Part shown: positions 9,052 to 23,108 of the stretch, piece by piece
Layout of the letters: each line of letters opens with the position of its first letter
How positions within the stretch are numbered: the stretch's first letter is position 1
Assembly: GCF_033406955.1 (NCBI RefSeq)
Contig: NZ_CP137734.1
Span: 6,076,001 to 6,140,000 of the forward strand
DNA length: 64,000 nt
Source: Streptomyces violaceoruber
Lineage (GTDB): Bacteria; Actinomycetota; Actinomycetes; Streptomycetales; Streptomycetaceae
Direction of reading: 5' to 3'
The notes under the pieces: generated by a model
What the model saw: only the letters and a program-made list of their open reading frames with translations
What the model was told of the DNA's origin: nothing
The model's database searches: none
Program-made: the position numbers and the translations under genes

Positions 9052-10323
9052 ATGCGGCGTGGCATAGCGGCCACCGCGCTGGTGGCGTCCCTCGCCCTGG
9101 CGGCGACGGCGTGCGGCGGAGACGGCGACAGCGACAGCGAGTCGGGCGGACCGGTCACCATCACTTACTGGGACACCTCCAACGCGACCAACGAGGCGCC
9201 GACCTACAAGGCCCTGGTCAAGGAGTTCGAGGCCGCCAACAAGGGCGTCAAGGTCAACTTCGTCAACGTGCCCTTCGACCAGGCGCAGAACAAGTTCGAC
9301 ACCGCCGCAGGCTCCAAGGGCGCCCCGGACGTGCTGCGCTCCGAGGTCGGCTGGACGCCCGCCTTCGCCAAGAAGGGCTTCTTCCTGCCGCTGGACGGCA
9401 CCGAGGCCCTCGCCGAGCAGGACAAGTTCCAGCCCAACCTGATCGAGCAGGCCAAGTACGAGGGCAAGACCTACGGCGTGCCGCTGGTCACCGACACCCT
9501 CGCCTTCGTCTACAACAAGGAACTGTTCGAGAAGGCCGGCGTCGAGGCCCCCAAGACCTGGGACGACCTGAAGAAGGCCGCCGCCACCGTCAAGGACAAG
9601 ACCGGCGTAGACGGCTACTGGGCCTCCACGGCCGGCTACTACGCGCAGCCGTTCCTGTACGGCGAGGGCACCGACACGGTCGACGCCGACGCCAAGAAGG
9701 TCACCGTCAACGCCGCCGCGGCCAAGAAGGGCTACGGCACCTGGCTGAGCCTCTTCGACGGCAAGGGCCTGCACAAGGCCGACACCACCGCCGACGCCTA
9801 CGCCCACATCCAGGAGGCGTTCGTCAGCGGCAAGGTCGCCTCGATCATCCAGGGCCCGTGGGAGATCACCAACTTCTACAAGGGCACGGCGTTCAAGGAC
9901 AAGAACAACCTCGGCATCGCCACCGTCCCGGCCGGTTCCACCGGCAAGGCGGGCGCCCCGACCGGCGGCCACAACCTCTCGGTCTACGCCGGTTCGGACA
10001 CGGCGCACCAGGAGGCGGCGCTGAAGTTCGTGAACTTCATGACCTCGGCGAAGTCCCAGGAGACCGTCGCCCTGAAGAACTCCACGCTGCCGACCCGCGA
10101 CGACGCCTACACCGCGAAGGTCAAGGCCGACCCGGGCATCGCCGGCTTCCAGACGGTCCTGCCCGCCGCCCAGCCGCGCCCGGCGCTGCCCGAGTACAGC
10201 TCCCTGTGGACGCCGCTGGACGACGAGCTGCCCCAGATCGCCGGCGGCAAGAAGTCCCTGGACGAGGGTCTGGGCGACGCCGAGACCGCGATCGCCAAGC
10301 TGGTGCCGGACTTCAGCAAGTAG
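9052..10323 (+). CDS. malE: Maltose/maltodextrin ABC transporter substrate-binding lipoprotein
   Basis: Binds maltose or maltodextrins outside the membrane and delivers them to MalFG. The 423-aa precursor begins MRRGIAATALVASLALAATAC with a lipobox ending in Cys, followed by a Gly/Asp/Ser linker, so it is a membrane-anchored lipoprotein. The body is a type I solute-binding fold (VTITYWDTSN, LEFEAANKGV-like segment, GVPLVTDTLAFVYNKELFEKAG, QGPWEITNFYKG). The ATG has an AAGGAG ribosome site. First gene of malEFG-aglA, controlled by MalR from the divergent region upstream. Confidence 0.95.
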   Translation: MRRGIAATALVASLALAATACGGDGDSDSESGGPVTITYWDTSNATNEAPTYKALVKEFEAANKGVKVNFVNVPFDQAQNKFDTAAGSKGAPDVLRSEVGWTPAFAKKGFFLPLDGTEALAEQDKFQPNLIEQAKYEGKTYGVPLVTDTLAFVYNKELFEKAGVEAPKTWDDLKKAAATVKDKTGVDGYWASTAGYYAQPFLYGEGTDTVDADAKKVTVNAAAAKKGYGTWLSLFDGKGLHKADTTADAYAHIQEAFVSGKVASIIQGPWEITNFYKGTAFKDKNNLGIATVPAGSTGKAGAPTGGHNLSVYAGSDTAHQEAALKFVNFMTSAKSQETVALKNSTLPTRDDAYTAKVKADPGIAGFQTVLPAAQPRPALPEYSSLWTPLDDELPQIAGGKKSLDEGLGDAETAIAKLVPDFSK

Positions 10324-10437
10324 CAGCACCGACCGCCGGGCCCCCGCACCGGGGGAGGGGCCCGGCGGTCACCGGCCGTGCGCCGCACCCCGACCGCAGA
10401 CCCCTGACCTTCCCGATGCTCCCGAAGGTGTCGAACC

Positions 10438-11442
10438 ATGACAGTCGCCATCGACCGCGCGACCGGCAAGCGCCGCGGTGACCGCACCCCGCGGCCCGGC
10501 CTCGGCCGGCGTCTGAAAGACGGCTACCAGAAGCACTGGTACGCCTACGCCATGATCGCGCCGGTGGCCGTCGTGATCGGCGTCCTCGTGCTGTACCCGC
10601 TGGGCTACGGCCTCTACCTCACCCTCACCGACGCCAACAGCCTCAACAGCGCGCGCACCATCGGCGTCAACGAGATCGAGGCCACCTACAAGTTCGTCGG
10701 CCTGGACAACTACGCCGACATCCTGTGGGGCCCGACGGCCTACGACCGCTTCTGGTCGCACTTCATCTGGACCATCGTGTGGACGGCGGTCTGCGTCGGC
10801 CTGCACTTCTTCATCGGCCTCGGGCTCGCCCTGCTGCTCAACCAGAAGCTGCGCGGCCGCACCTTCTACCGGCTGATCCTGGTCCTGCCCTGGGCCGTGC
10901 CCACCTTCGTCACCGTCTTCGGCTGGCGCTTCATGCTCGCCGACCAGGGCATCATCAACTCCGCCCTGGACTGGCTGCACCTGCCGACGCCCGCGTGGCT
11001 CGAGGACACCTTCTGGCAGCGCTTCTCCGCGATCATGGTCAACACCTGGTGCGGTGTGCCGTTCATGATGGTCTCGCTCCTGGGCGGCCTCCAGTCCATC
11101 GACAACAGCCTCTACGAGGCCTCCGAGATGGACGGCGCCAACGCCTGGCAGCGCTTCCGCTACGTCACGCTCCCCGGTCTGCGCTCGGTCAGCTCCACGG
11201 TCGTCCTGCTCGGCATCATCTGGACCTTCAACCAGTTCGCCGTGATCTTCCTGCTGTTCGGCAACACCGCCCCCGACGCGCAGATCCTCGTCACCTGGGC
11301 GTACCAGCTCGGCTTCGGACAGCAGCCGCGCGACTTCGCGCAGTCCGCGGCCTACGGCATCCTGCTGCTGGCCATCCTGATCGTCTTCACCTCCTTCTAC
11401 CGCCGCTGGCTGAACCGCAATGAGCAGCAGCTCGCGAACTGA
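10438..11442 (+). CDS. malF: Maltose ABC transporter permease MalF
   Basis: A 334-aa permease with about six membrane helices, starting after a basic cytoplasmic leader (KRRGDRTPRPGLGRRLKDG). The cytoplasmic EAA loop that docks the ATPase is visible as EASEMDGANAWQRFRYVTLP near residue 225. With MalG it forms the channel. No ATPase gene is present in this operon. Streptomyces Mal systems are known to borrow the shared ATPase MsiK, encoded elsewhere. It follows malE after 114 bases and ends 13 bases before malG. Confidence 0.94.
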   Translation: MTVAIDRATGKRRGDRTPRPGLGRRLKDGYQKHWYAYAMIAPVAVVIGVLVLYPLGYGLYLTLTDANSLNSARTIGVNEIEATYKFVGLDNYADILWGPTAYDRFWSHFIWTIVWTAVCVGLHFFIGLGLALLLNQKLRGRTFYRLILVLPWAVPTFVTVFGWRFMLADQGIINSALDWLHLPTPAWLEDTFWQRFSAIMVNTWCGVPFMMVSLLGGLQSIDNSLYEASEMDGANAWQRFRYVTLPGLRSVSSTVVLLGIIWTFNQFAVIFLLFGNTAPDAQILVTWAYQLGFGQQPRDFAQSAAYGILLLAILIVFTSFYRRWLNRNEQQLAN

Positions 11443-11455
11443 GGCAGGAGCCGCC

Positions 11456-12367
11456 ATGAGTACAAGCACCGCGCCCACCAAGGCCCCCGCCGAGCAGATC
11501 GCCGCACCCACCGCGCCGCCGCGCAAGGTCCGCGGCCGCGGCGAACGCAGCCGCGCCGCGTCCCTCGCCTCCCACGGCGTGCTGACCCTCGCGAGCCTCG
11601 TCGCGCTCTTCCCGGTCGCCTGGCTGGTCTACCTGTCCCTCGGCCCGGACAAGAACGACTATCTGCACCCCGGACGCATCTGGTCGAAGATGACCTTCGA
11701 CAACTACGCGTTCGTGCTCCAGGACACCAACTTCTTCGACTGGCTGAAGAGCTCGCTGATCGTCTCGCTGGGCACCACGGTCATCGGCGTCATGGTCGCC
11801 GCCACCACCGGCTACGCGGTCTCGCGGATGCGCTTCCCGGGCTACAGGAAGCTCATGTGGGTCCTGCTGGTCACGCAGATGTTCCCCATCGCGGTCCTGA
11901 TCGTGCCGATGTACCAGATCCTGTCGAAGCTCCAGCTCATCGACAACTACTTCGGCCTGATCCTCGTCTACTGCTCGACCGCGGTGCCGTACTGCGCGTG
12001 GCTGCTCAAGGGCTACTTCGACACCATCCCGTTCGAGATCGACGAGGCCGGGCGGGTGGACGGGCTGACGCCGTTCGGCACCTTCTTCCGGCTGATCCTG
12101 CCGCTGGCCCGGCCGGGCCTCGCGGTCGCCGGCTTCTACAGCTTCATCACCGCGTTCGGCGAGGTCGCCTTCGCCTCGACGTTCATGCTGAGCGACACGA
12201 AGTACACCTTCGCCGTCGGACTCCAGAGCTTCGTCAGCGAGCACGACGCCCAGCGCAACCTGATGGCGGCCACCGCCGTGCTCGTCGCGATACCCGTCTC
12301 CGCGTTCTTCTACCTGGTGCAGAAGAACCTGGTGACCGGCCTCACCGCGGGCGGCACGAAGGGCTGA
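11456..12367 (+). CDS. malG: Maltose ABC transporter permease MalG
   Basis: A 303-aa second permease. The ATG at 11456 has a GCAGGAG ribosome site; the open frame extends to 11420 inside malF but that extension is not expected. After a Pro/Lys-rich leader there are about six helices and the EAA loop EIDEAGRVDGLTPFGTFFRL near residue 200. The distance to malF makes translation coupling likely. A 136-base gap follows before aglA, with a repeated CGTTTCGCTTCGTTTCGCTACG-like stretch of unknown role. Confidence 0.94.
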   Translation: MSTSTAPTKAPAEQIAAPTAPPRKVRGRGERSRAASLASHGVLTLASLVALFPVAWLVYLSLGPDKNDYLHPGRIWSKMTFDNYAFVLQDTNFFDWLKSSLIVSLGTTVIGVMVAATTGYAVSRMRFPGYRKLMWVLLVTQMFPIAVLIVPMYQILSKLQLIDNYFGLILVYCSTAVPYCAWLLKGYFDTIPFEIDEAGRVDGLTPFGTFFRLILPLARPGLAVAGFYSFITAFGEVAFASTFMLSDTKYTFAVGLQSFVSEHDAQRNLMAATAVLVAIPVSAFFYLVQKNLVTGLTAGGTKG

Positions 12368-12503
12368 CCGCCCCACCCGGAAATCGTCCGGCCGCGGTGC
12401 CCATCCGACCCCGCTGCACCGCGGCCGGCCGCCTCCTCCGCCACCGACGCCTCGACTCCGTACCGCTCCGTTTCGCTTCGTTTCGCTACGTACCAAGGAC
12501 GAC

Positions 12504-14186
12504 ATGAGCCAGCAGCCTTCCGCCGCACCGGCCCCCACCTCCGCCGTCGCCACCGTCTCCGAGCGCCACGACTGGTGGCGGGACGCGGTCATCTACCAGG
12601 TGTACCCGCGCAGCTTCGCCGACAGCAACGGCGACGGCATGGGCGACCTGGAGGGTGTCCGCACCCGCCTGCCGTACCTGCGCGACCTGGGCGTGGACGC
12701 CGTGTGGCTCAGCCCCTTCTACGCCTCCCCGCAGGCCGACGCCGGTTACGACGTCGCCGATTACCGGGCCGTCGACCCCATGTTCGGCACCCTCCTGGAC
12801 GCCGACGCGCTGATCCGCGACGCCCACGCGCTGGGCCTGCGCATCATCGTCGACCTGGTGCCCAACCACTCCTCCGACCAGTACGAGTGGTTCAAGCGCG
12901 CGCTGGCCGAGGGCCCCGGCTCCCCTTCCCGGGACCGCTACCACTTCCGCCCCGGCAAGGGGAAGAACGGCGAACTGCCGCCCAACGACTGGGAGTCCAT
13001 CTTCGGCGGCCCCGCCTGGACCCGGGTCACCGAGCCCGACGGCACGCCGGGGGAGTGGTACCTGCACCTGTTCGCCCCCGAGCAGCCCGACTTCAACTGG
13101 GAGCACCCGGCCGTCGGCGACGAGTTCCGCTCCATCCTGCGGTTCTGGCTGGACATGGGCGTGGACGGCTTCCGCATCGACGTCGCCCACGGCATGGTCA
13201 AGGCGGAGGGCCTGCCCGACCTCGGATCCCACGAGCAGCTGAAGCTGCTGGGCAACGATGTCATGCCGTTCTTCGACCAGGACGGCGTGCACGAGATCTA
13301 CCGCCAGTGGCGGCGCATCCTCGACGAGTACAGCGGCGAGCGCATCTTCGTTGCCGAGGCGTGGACCCCGACCGTCGAGCGCACCGCCAACTACGTCCGC
13401 CCCGACGAGCTGCACCAGGCGTTCAACTTCCAGTACCTGGGCACCCACTGGGACGCCGAGGAGCTGCGCACGGTCATCGACCGGACGCTCGACGCCATGC
13501 GTCCCGTCGGCGCCCCCGCCACCTGGGTCCTGTCCAACCACGACGTCACCCGGCACGCCACCCGCTTCGCCAACCCGGCGGGCCTCGGCACCCAGATCCG
13601 CCTGGCCGGCGACCGCGCCCTGGGCCTGCGCCGCGCCCGCGCCGCGACCCTGCTCATGCTGGCCCTGCCCGGCTCGGCCTACGTCTACCAGGGCGAGGAG
13701 CTGGGCCTCCCGGACGTCGTCGACCTGCCCGACGAGGTCCGCCAGGACCCGGCCTACTTCCGCGGCGCGGGCCAGGACGGCTTCCGCGACGGCTGCCGGG
13801 TGCCGATCCCGTGGACCCGCGAGGGTTCCTCGTACGGCTTCGGTGACGGCGGCAGCTGGCTGCCGCAGCCGGCGGGCTGGGGCGAGCTGAGCGTCGAGGC
13901 GCAGACCGGCGAGCCCGGCTCGACCCTGGAGCTGTACCGCGAGGCCCTGGCCGTCCGCCGCTCCACCGCCGACCTCGGCGCGGGCGACGCGGTCGAGTGG
14001 CTGCGCGCCCCGGAGGGCGTCGTCGCATTCCGGCGCGGGGACTTCGTGTGCGTCGCCAACACCACCGGCGAGTCGGTGGCGGTGCCCGCACACGGACGCG
14101 TCCTGCTGGCCAGCGGGGAGATCACCGAGGCGGCCGGCGAGGCGAAGGTACCGGCGGACACGACGGTGTGGTGGACCCGCGCCTGA
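12504..14186 (+). CDS. aglA: GH13 alpha-glucosidase
   Basis: Cleaves maltose and short maltodextrins imported by MalEFG. The 560-aa protein starts at the catalytic domain (WWRDAVIYQVYPRSFADSNG) with no signal peptide, so it is cytoplasmic. GH13 motifs are present: DLVPNHSSDQ, GVDGFRIDVAHG (nucleophile Asp near 224), VAEAW (acid/base Glu near 283) and VLSNHDVTRH (near 345). The DLVPNHSSD and SNHDVTRH forms fit exo-acting alpha-glucosidases. The ATG follows an AAGGAC ribosome site. Last gene of the mal operon. Confidence 0.92.
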   Translation: MSQQPSAAPAPTSAVATVSERHDWWRDAVIYQVYPRSFADSNGDGMGDLEGVRTRLPYLRDLGVDAVWLSPFYASPQADAGYDVADYRAVDPMFGTLLDADALIRDAHALGLRIIVDLVPNHSSDQYEWFKRALAEGPGSPSRDRYHFRPGKGKNGELPPNDWESIFGGPAWTRVTEPDGTPGEWYLHLFAPEQPDFNWEHPAVGDEFRSILRFWLDMGVDGFRIDVAHGMVKAEGLPDLGSHEQLKLLGNDVMPFFDQDGVHEIYRQWRRILDEYSGERIFVAEAWTPTVERTANYVRPDELHQAFNFQYLGTHWDAEELRTVIDRTLDAMRPVGAPATWVLSNHDVTRHATRFANPAGLGTQIRLAGDRALGLRRARAATLLMLALPGSAYVYQGEELGLPDVVDLPDEVRQDPAYFRGAGQDGFRDGCRVPIPWTREGSSYGFGDGGSWLPQPAGWGELSVEAQTGEPGSTLELYREALAVRRSTADLGAGDAVEWLRAPEGVVAFRRGDFVCVANTTGESVAVPAHGRVLLASGEITEAAGEAKVPADTTVWWTRA

Positions 14187-14277
14187 CGCTCCCCCGCCCG
14201 CACCGCCCAAGGGCCCGCCACTCGCCGGACGAGGAAGTGGCGGGCCCTCGGCGACCGGTGTGCGGTAGACACACCCC

Positions 14278-14838
14278 ATGTCCGAGACGTACTCCTGGCC
14301 GGTCGCCGCCCCGTTGCGGGGAGCCCGACTGCGGCTGGAACCCCTGACGGTCGCACACGCCCGCGAAGCGGTGGACTTCCTCGACGACGTCCGCCTGCAC
14401 CGGTGGATCGGCGGTTCGCCGCCCACCCGCGAGGAGTTGCGGCGGCGCTATCGACGGCAGGCCGTGGGCCACTCGCCCGACGGCCGGCAGGGCTGGCTGA
14501 ACTGGATGCTGCGCCGGCACACCGACGGCCAACTGGTCGGCACCGTGCAGGCAACGCTCCACCGGACCGGCCCCGACCGGGTCGAGGCCGAGCTGGCCTG
14601 GGTCGTCGGTCACGACTTCCAGGGCGAGGGCTACGGCAAGGAGGCCGCCGCCGTCATGGCGCGGTGGCTGCGCCAGCGGGGAGTGGCGCGATTCGTGGCC
14701 CATGTGCACCCGGATCACCGGGCGTCGGCCGGGATCGCCCGGTCGCTGGGCATGGAACCGAGCGAAGAGGTGCACGACGACGAGGAGTTGTGGACCACCG
14801 CCCCGGACGCCGAGCGGCGGCACGACCGACGGTCGTGA
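14278..14838 (+). CDS. GNAT-family N-acetyltransferase
   Basis: A 186-aa protein of the RimJ/RimL-type GNAT class: it opens with GARLRLEPLTVAHAREAVDF, has a small-hydrophobic beta strand (LVGTVQATLH), the acetyl-CoA loop (AWVVGHDFQGEGYGKEAAA) and a late VHPDHRASAGIARSLGMEPS. The acceptor is unknown. It lies between aglA and the pullulanase gene but has no obvious link to sugar metabolism. Its stop codon is inside a 12-bp-arm inverted repeat (14831-14864). Confidence 0.85.
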   Translation: MSETYSWPVAAPLRGARLRLEPLTVAHAREAVDFLDDVRLHRWIGGSPPTREELRRRYRRQAVGHSPDGRQGWLNWMLRRHTDGQLVGTVQATLHRTGPDRVEAELAWVVGHDFQGEGYGKEAAAVMARWLRQRGVARFVAHVHPDHRASAGIARSLGMEPSEEVHDDEELWTTAPDAERRHDRRS

Positions 14839-14883
14839 AAGTTCTTGCCGATACTTTCACGACCCTTGCCGCAAGTCTTGCGG
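14831..14883. promoter_or_regulatory. Control region of the amylase/pullulanase gene with MalR-like boxes
   Basis: Two structures lie here. GGTCGTGAAAGT (14831-14842) and ACTTTCACGACC (14853-14864) form a perfect 12-bp inverted repeat around TCTTGCCG; it could end the acetyltransferase transcript or be an operator. Next, CCGCAAG-T-CTTGCGG (14869-14883) is a 7-bp-arm palindrome. The CTTGC core occurs three times and matches that of the malR-malE region, so MalR probably controls the pullulanase too. Confidence 0.6.
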
Positions 14884-14945
14884 CGGCGTTACGGTCTCGC
14901 CGGGGTCGGACCCGAACGAGCCGTACTCGCAAGGAGCTCACGCCT

Positions 14946-20360
<5,415 letters not shown>

Positions 20361-20415
20361 CGGCGCCAGGTCTGCGGTTAGGGTGAGCCCTGCTGTTCAC
20401 ACAACGGGAGGGCTC

Positions 20416-20775
20416 ATGCCGCAGATCACCGTCGACTACTCCGGCCGGCTCGCCGGCGACTTCGACCGGCCCGGCTTCGCGCGGGCCCTGCACGAGGCCG
20501 TCGTCGAGATCGCGGCCGCGAAGCCGCCGGCCTGCAAGACCCAGTTCCGCCGCACCGAGGACACCGTGGTCGGCCCCGACGCCGAGGGGCACGCCGTCGT
20601 GCACGTCACGCTCGGGCTGCTCGCCGGCCGCACCGACGAGACCAAGGTGCGGCTGACCGAGGCCGTCCTGGAACTGCTGCGGCAGTACGCCAAGCCGGGC
20701 GACGGCCTCGCCCTGCACGCCTCCGCCGAGGTCCGCGACCTGGACCCGTCGTACCGGAAGTTCGAGACCGAGTAG
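20416..20775 (+). CDS. CHMI/tautomerase-superfamily isomerase
   Basis: A 119-aa protein beginning MPQITVDYSGRLAGDFDR. The Pro after the start Met matches the catalytic N-terminal proline of the tautomerase superfamily, and the length and overall pattern (CKTQFRRTED, VHVTLGLLAGRTDETKVRLT) match 5-carboxymethyl-2-hydroxymuconate delta-isomerase. No aromatic-degradation genes are nearby, so the in vivo substrate is uncertain. A GGGAGG ribosome site precedes the ATG. It ends 18 bases before a converging hypothetical gene. Confidence 0.8.
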   Translation: MPQITVDYSGRLAGDFDRPGFARALHEAVVEIAAAKPPACKTQFRRTEDTVVGPDAEGHAVVHVTLGLLAGRTDETKVRLTEAVLELLRQYAKPGDGLALHASAEVRDLDPSYRKFETE

Positions 20776-20793
20776 CCGGACGGGCGCCGGGCC

Positions 20794-21258
20794 TCACGGC
20801 AGGTCGCGGCGGCCCAGCCAGGCCGGCCGCACCGGCACCCCGTCCGCGTCCAGCTCGGGCCCCCGCGCGTCGGCGGGGGCGGTCGGGGCCGCCGCGGCCA
20901 CCGGCTCCGGGGCCGCCTCGGCCTCGGGTGCCGGCTCGGGCCGGGGTTCCGGCTCCGGCTCGGGTGCCCGCGGGGCCGCGGAGTCCGTCAGCAGCTCCGC
21001 CACCGTGAACCGGGTGACGAACGACTGCCAGGCCCCGTCCACGACGAGCAGGAACCCGTCGCCGACCCGCAGCAGGCGACGGCGCCGGGGACTGAGCGGG
21101 TGGGGCGGGGAGTAGCTCCGCGCCCGCCGCTCCAGCTCCGCGAGCGCCTCCTCGCGGGACCCGGCGACGTGCGCCACCACCTGGGCCTCCGTGTGCTTGC
21201 GCTCCCCGGTGCCCATGGTCGTCTCCACGACCAGCCCCCACGCCGGCGCGGTGCTCAC
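20794..21258 (-). CDS. Conserved Streptomyces hypothetical with Pro/Glu-rich tail
   Basis: Unrecognised 154-aa protein. The first ~90 residues look folded (WGLVVETTMGTGERKHTEAQ, HVAGSREEALAELERRAR, RVGDGFLLVVDGAWQSFVTR). The next ~45 are an acidic Pro/Glu/Ala spacer (PEPEPEPRPEPAPEAEAAP), ending in a short basic tail. Its GTG start overlaps the TetR stop by 4 bases, so it is translationally coupled to that regulator. No membrane segment or catalytic motif is visible. Confidence 0.7.
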   Translation of the reverse strand: MSTAPAWGLVVETTMGTGERKHTEAQVVAHVAGSREEALAELERRARSYSPPHPLSPRRRRLLRVGDGFLLVVDGAWQSFVTRFTVAELLTDSAAPRAPEPEPEPRPEPAPEAEAAPEPVAAAAPTAPADARGPELDADGVPVRPAWLGRRDLP

Positions 21259-21947
21259 CGGGCCGACAGCGCGAGCAGCCGGTCCACCAGGTCCCCGAAC
21301 GGGCCGTCCTCCGGCTCGTCGGCCAGGACCCGGCGGACGAGGGCGCCCATCTCCTCGTCGTAGGCGGCGCTCACCGCCATCAGGGCGGCGAAGTCGTGCA
21401 CGAGCTGCGTCTCCAGCTCGGCGCGCGGGATGCGGCGCCCGTCCAGCCAGAGCAGCGCGGTCGACTCGGCGAGCGAGATCCAGGAGCGGACGACCAGTTC
21501 CAGCCGCGCGGGCGGCTCGGTGACGTCCAGGTGCGAAAGGATCTGGACATACGCGGCCTGCCGTACGGAGTCCACCAGCGCGTTGGTCGTGGTCGAGCCC
21601 ACGGCCGGGCCGCCGCGCATCAGGGCCGAGAAACCCGGGCCGTGCTCGTCGACGAAGTCGAAGTAGCGGCCCATCACGCGCAGCAGCCGCGCGCCCAGCG
21701 GGCCCTGGCGCGGCTCCACGAACCGGTCCGCCAGATCGTCCGAGGCACGCTGCAACGCGGCCTCGTACAGGCTGAGTTTGCCGGGGAAGTAGTGGTAGAC
21801 CAGCGGGCGCGAGATGCCCGCCGCCGACGCTATCTCATCGATCGAGACCTCGTCGGGCGAGCGGCGGCTGAACAGATCGAGCGCGACGCCGATCAGCTGC
21901 TGCCGTCGCTCCTCGACGCCCATTCTGCGGCGCACCCCGGTAGTCAT
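21255..21947 (-). CDS. TetR-family transcriptional regulator
   Basis: A 230-aa regulator with an N-terminal TetR helix-turn-helix: RRQQLIGVALDLFSRRSPDE, VSIDEIASAAGISRPLVYHY and FPGKLSLYEAAL. The ligand-binding C-terminal half has no recognised specificity. It is coupled to the downstream hypothetical (4-base overlap) and lies 66 bases downstream of the ferredoxin reductase-hydrolase pair, all in the same direction. It may control that pair, which is a common arrangement. Confidence 0.9.
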   Translation of the reverse strand: MTTGVRRRMGVEERRQQLIGVALDLFSRRSPDEVSIDEIASAAGISRPLVYHYFPGKLSLYEAALQRASDDLADRFVEPRQGPLGARLLRVMGRYFDFVDEHGPGFSALMRGGPAVGSTTTNALVDSVRQAAYVQILSHLDVTEPPARLELVVRSWISLAESTALLWLDGRRIPRAELETQLVHDFAALMAVSAAYDEEMGALVRRVLADEPEDGPFGDLVDRLLALSAR

Positions 21948-22013
21948 ACGAACACCTTACCGATCGAATCCGGCCCCGAACGGGCCGGACCGGGCATCGG
22001 CCTTCATCGGCGT

Positions 22014-23108
22014 TCACATGTCGAGCACGAGCCGGGTGCCGAGGCACCGGGACACGCAGATGAGCATCGAGTCGCCGCGCTCCGAGTCGGTCAGCAACTC
22101 GTCCCGGTGGTCGATCTCGCCCTCCAGCACCTTCTGTTGGCAGGTCCCGCACCAGCCCTGCTCGCAGGAGTACGGGGTGTTCGGCAGCTCGGTGCGCACG
22201 GCGGCCAGCACCGAGGAGTCGCCGGGCACGGTCAGGGTGCGCCCGCTGCGGCGCAGCTCCACCTCGAACTCCGCGTCGCCGTCGGCCGTCGTACGCGGCG
22301 CGAACCGCTCCAGGTGCAGTGCGGCGCCCGCCGGGAGGCGTTCCTCCACGGCCGCCATCAGGCCCTCCGGACCGCAGCAGTACACGGCCGCGCCCTCGGG
22401 CAGGTCCGCCAGGAAGGCGTCGAGCCCGGGCCGCCCGTCCTCGTCCTCGGCGACGAGGACGACCCTCCCGCCGTCCGGGTCCAGCTTCTCGATCTCCTCC
22501 AGGAACGGCATCGACGCCCGCGTCCGCCCGCCGTACAGCAGCCGCCAGTCGGTGCCCTCGGGCAGGGCCCGCAGCATCGGCAGCAGGGGCGTGATGCCGA
22601 TGCCCCCGGCGACGAACGCGTAGGCGGGCGCTTCGACCAGCGGGAAGCGGTTGCGCGGTCCGCGCACCTCCAGTTCGGTGCCCTCCTGCACCTGCTCGTG
22701 CACCTCGCGCGAGCCGCCCCGCCCGTCCTCGACCAGCCGCGCGGCCACGGTGTACGACGAGGTGTCCTCCGGGTCGCCGCACAGCGAGTACTGCCGTACC
22801 AGCCCCGAGGGCAGCACCAGGTCCAGGTGGGCGCCCGGCTCCCAGCGCGGCAGGTCGGTCCCCTCCAGGCGCAGCCGCACCACCCCGTCGGCCAGCCGCT
22901 CGTGCGCGGTCACCAGCAGCGTCAGCGCGCGGGAGCGGGGCCGCCCGGAGACCGGCGGGTCCAGCGCGGGCAGCGGCCACAGCGGCGAGCCCTGGACGCG
23001 GCGCCGCAGCGCCCGGCGGACGACGAGCGCGGCACCGGCCGTACCGGCGGCGAGGAGCAGGGCCGTCGTCCGCTTCGGAGTCGGCCTCGGGCTCGGGTTC
23101 GGGCTCAT
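22014..23108 (-). CDS. Ferredoxin reductase with C-terminal 2Fe-2S domain
   Basis: A 364-aa electron-transfer protein. After a short hydrophobic N-terminal stretch (ALLLAAGTAGAALVVRRALR) comes an FAD-binding barrel (RQYSLCGDP) and an NAD(P)H-binding domain (AGGIGITPLLPMLRALP, YCCGPEGLM). The C-terminal plant-type ferredoxin domain has cysteines in CEQGWCGTC and a final LICVSRC. This is the PDR/oxygenase-reductase type, which passes electrons to an oxygenase or desaturase. The ATG overlaps the stop of the upstream hydrolase gene by 4 bases, so the two are one operon; their partner oxygenase is not in the window. Confidence 0.9.
   Translation of the reverse strand: MSPNPSPRPTPKRTTALLLAAGTAGAALVVRRALRRRVQGSPLWPLPALDPPVSGRPRSRALTLLVTAHERLADGVVRLRLEGTDLPRWEPGAHLDLVLPSGLVRQYSLCGDPEDTSSYTVAARLVEDGRGGSREVHEQVQEGTELEVRGPRNRFPLVEAPAYAFVAGGIGITPLLPMLRALPEGTDWRLLYGGRTRASMPFLEEIEKLDPDGGRVVLVAEDEDGRPGLDAFLADLPEGAAVYCCGPEGLMAAVEERLPAGAALHLERFAPRTTADGDAEFEVELRRSGRTLTVPGDSSVLAAVRTELPNTPYSCEQGWCGTCQQKVLEGEIDHRDELLTDSERGDSMLICVSRCLGTRLVLDM

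Noticed and set aside
9111..10481. Alternative-frame open frame over malE
   Set aside because: Arg/Gln-rich shadow of malE without a start site; the malE frame has a signal peptide, lipobox and family motifs.
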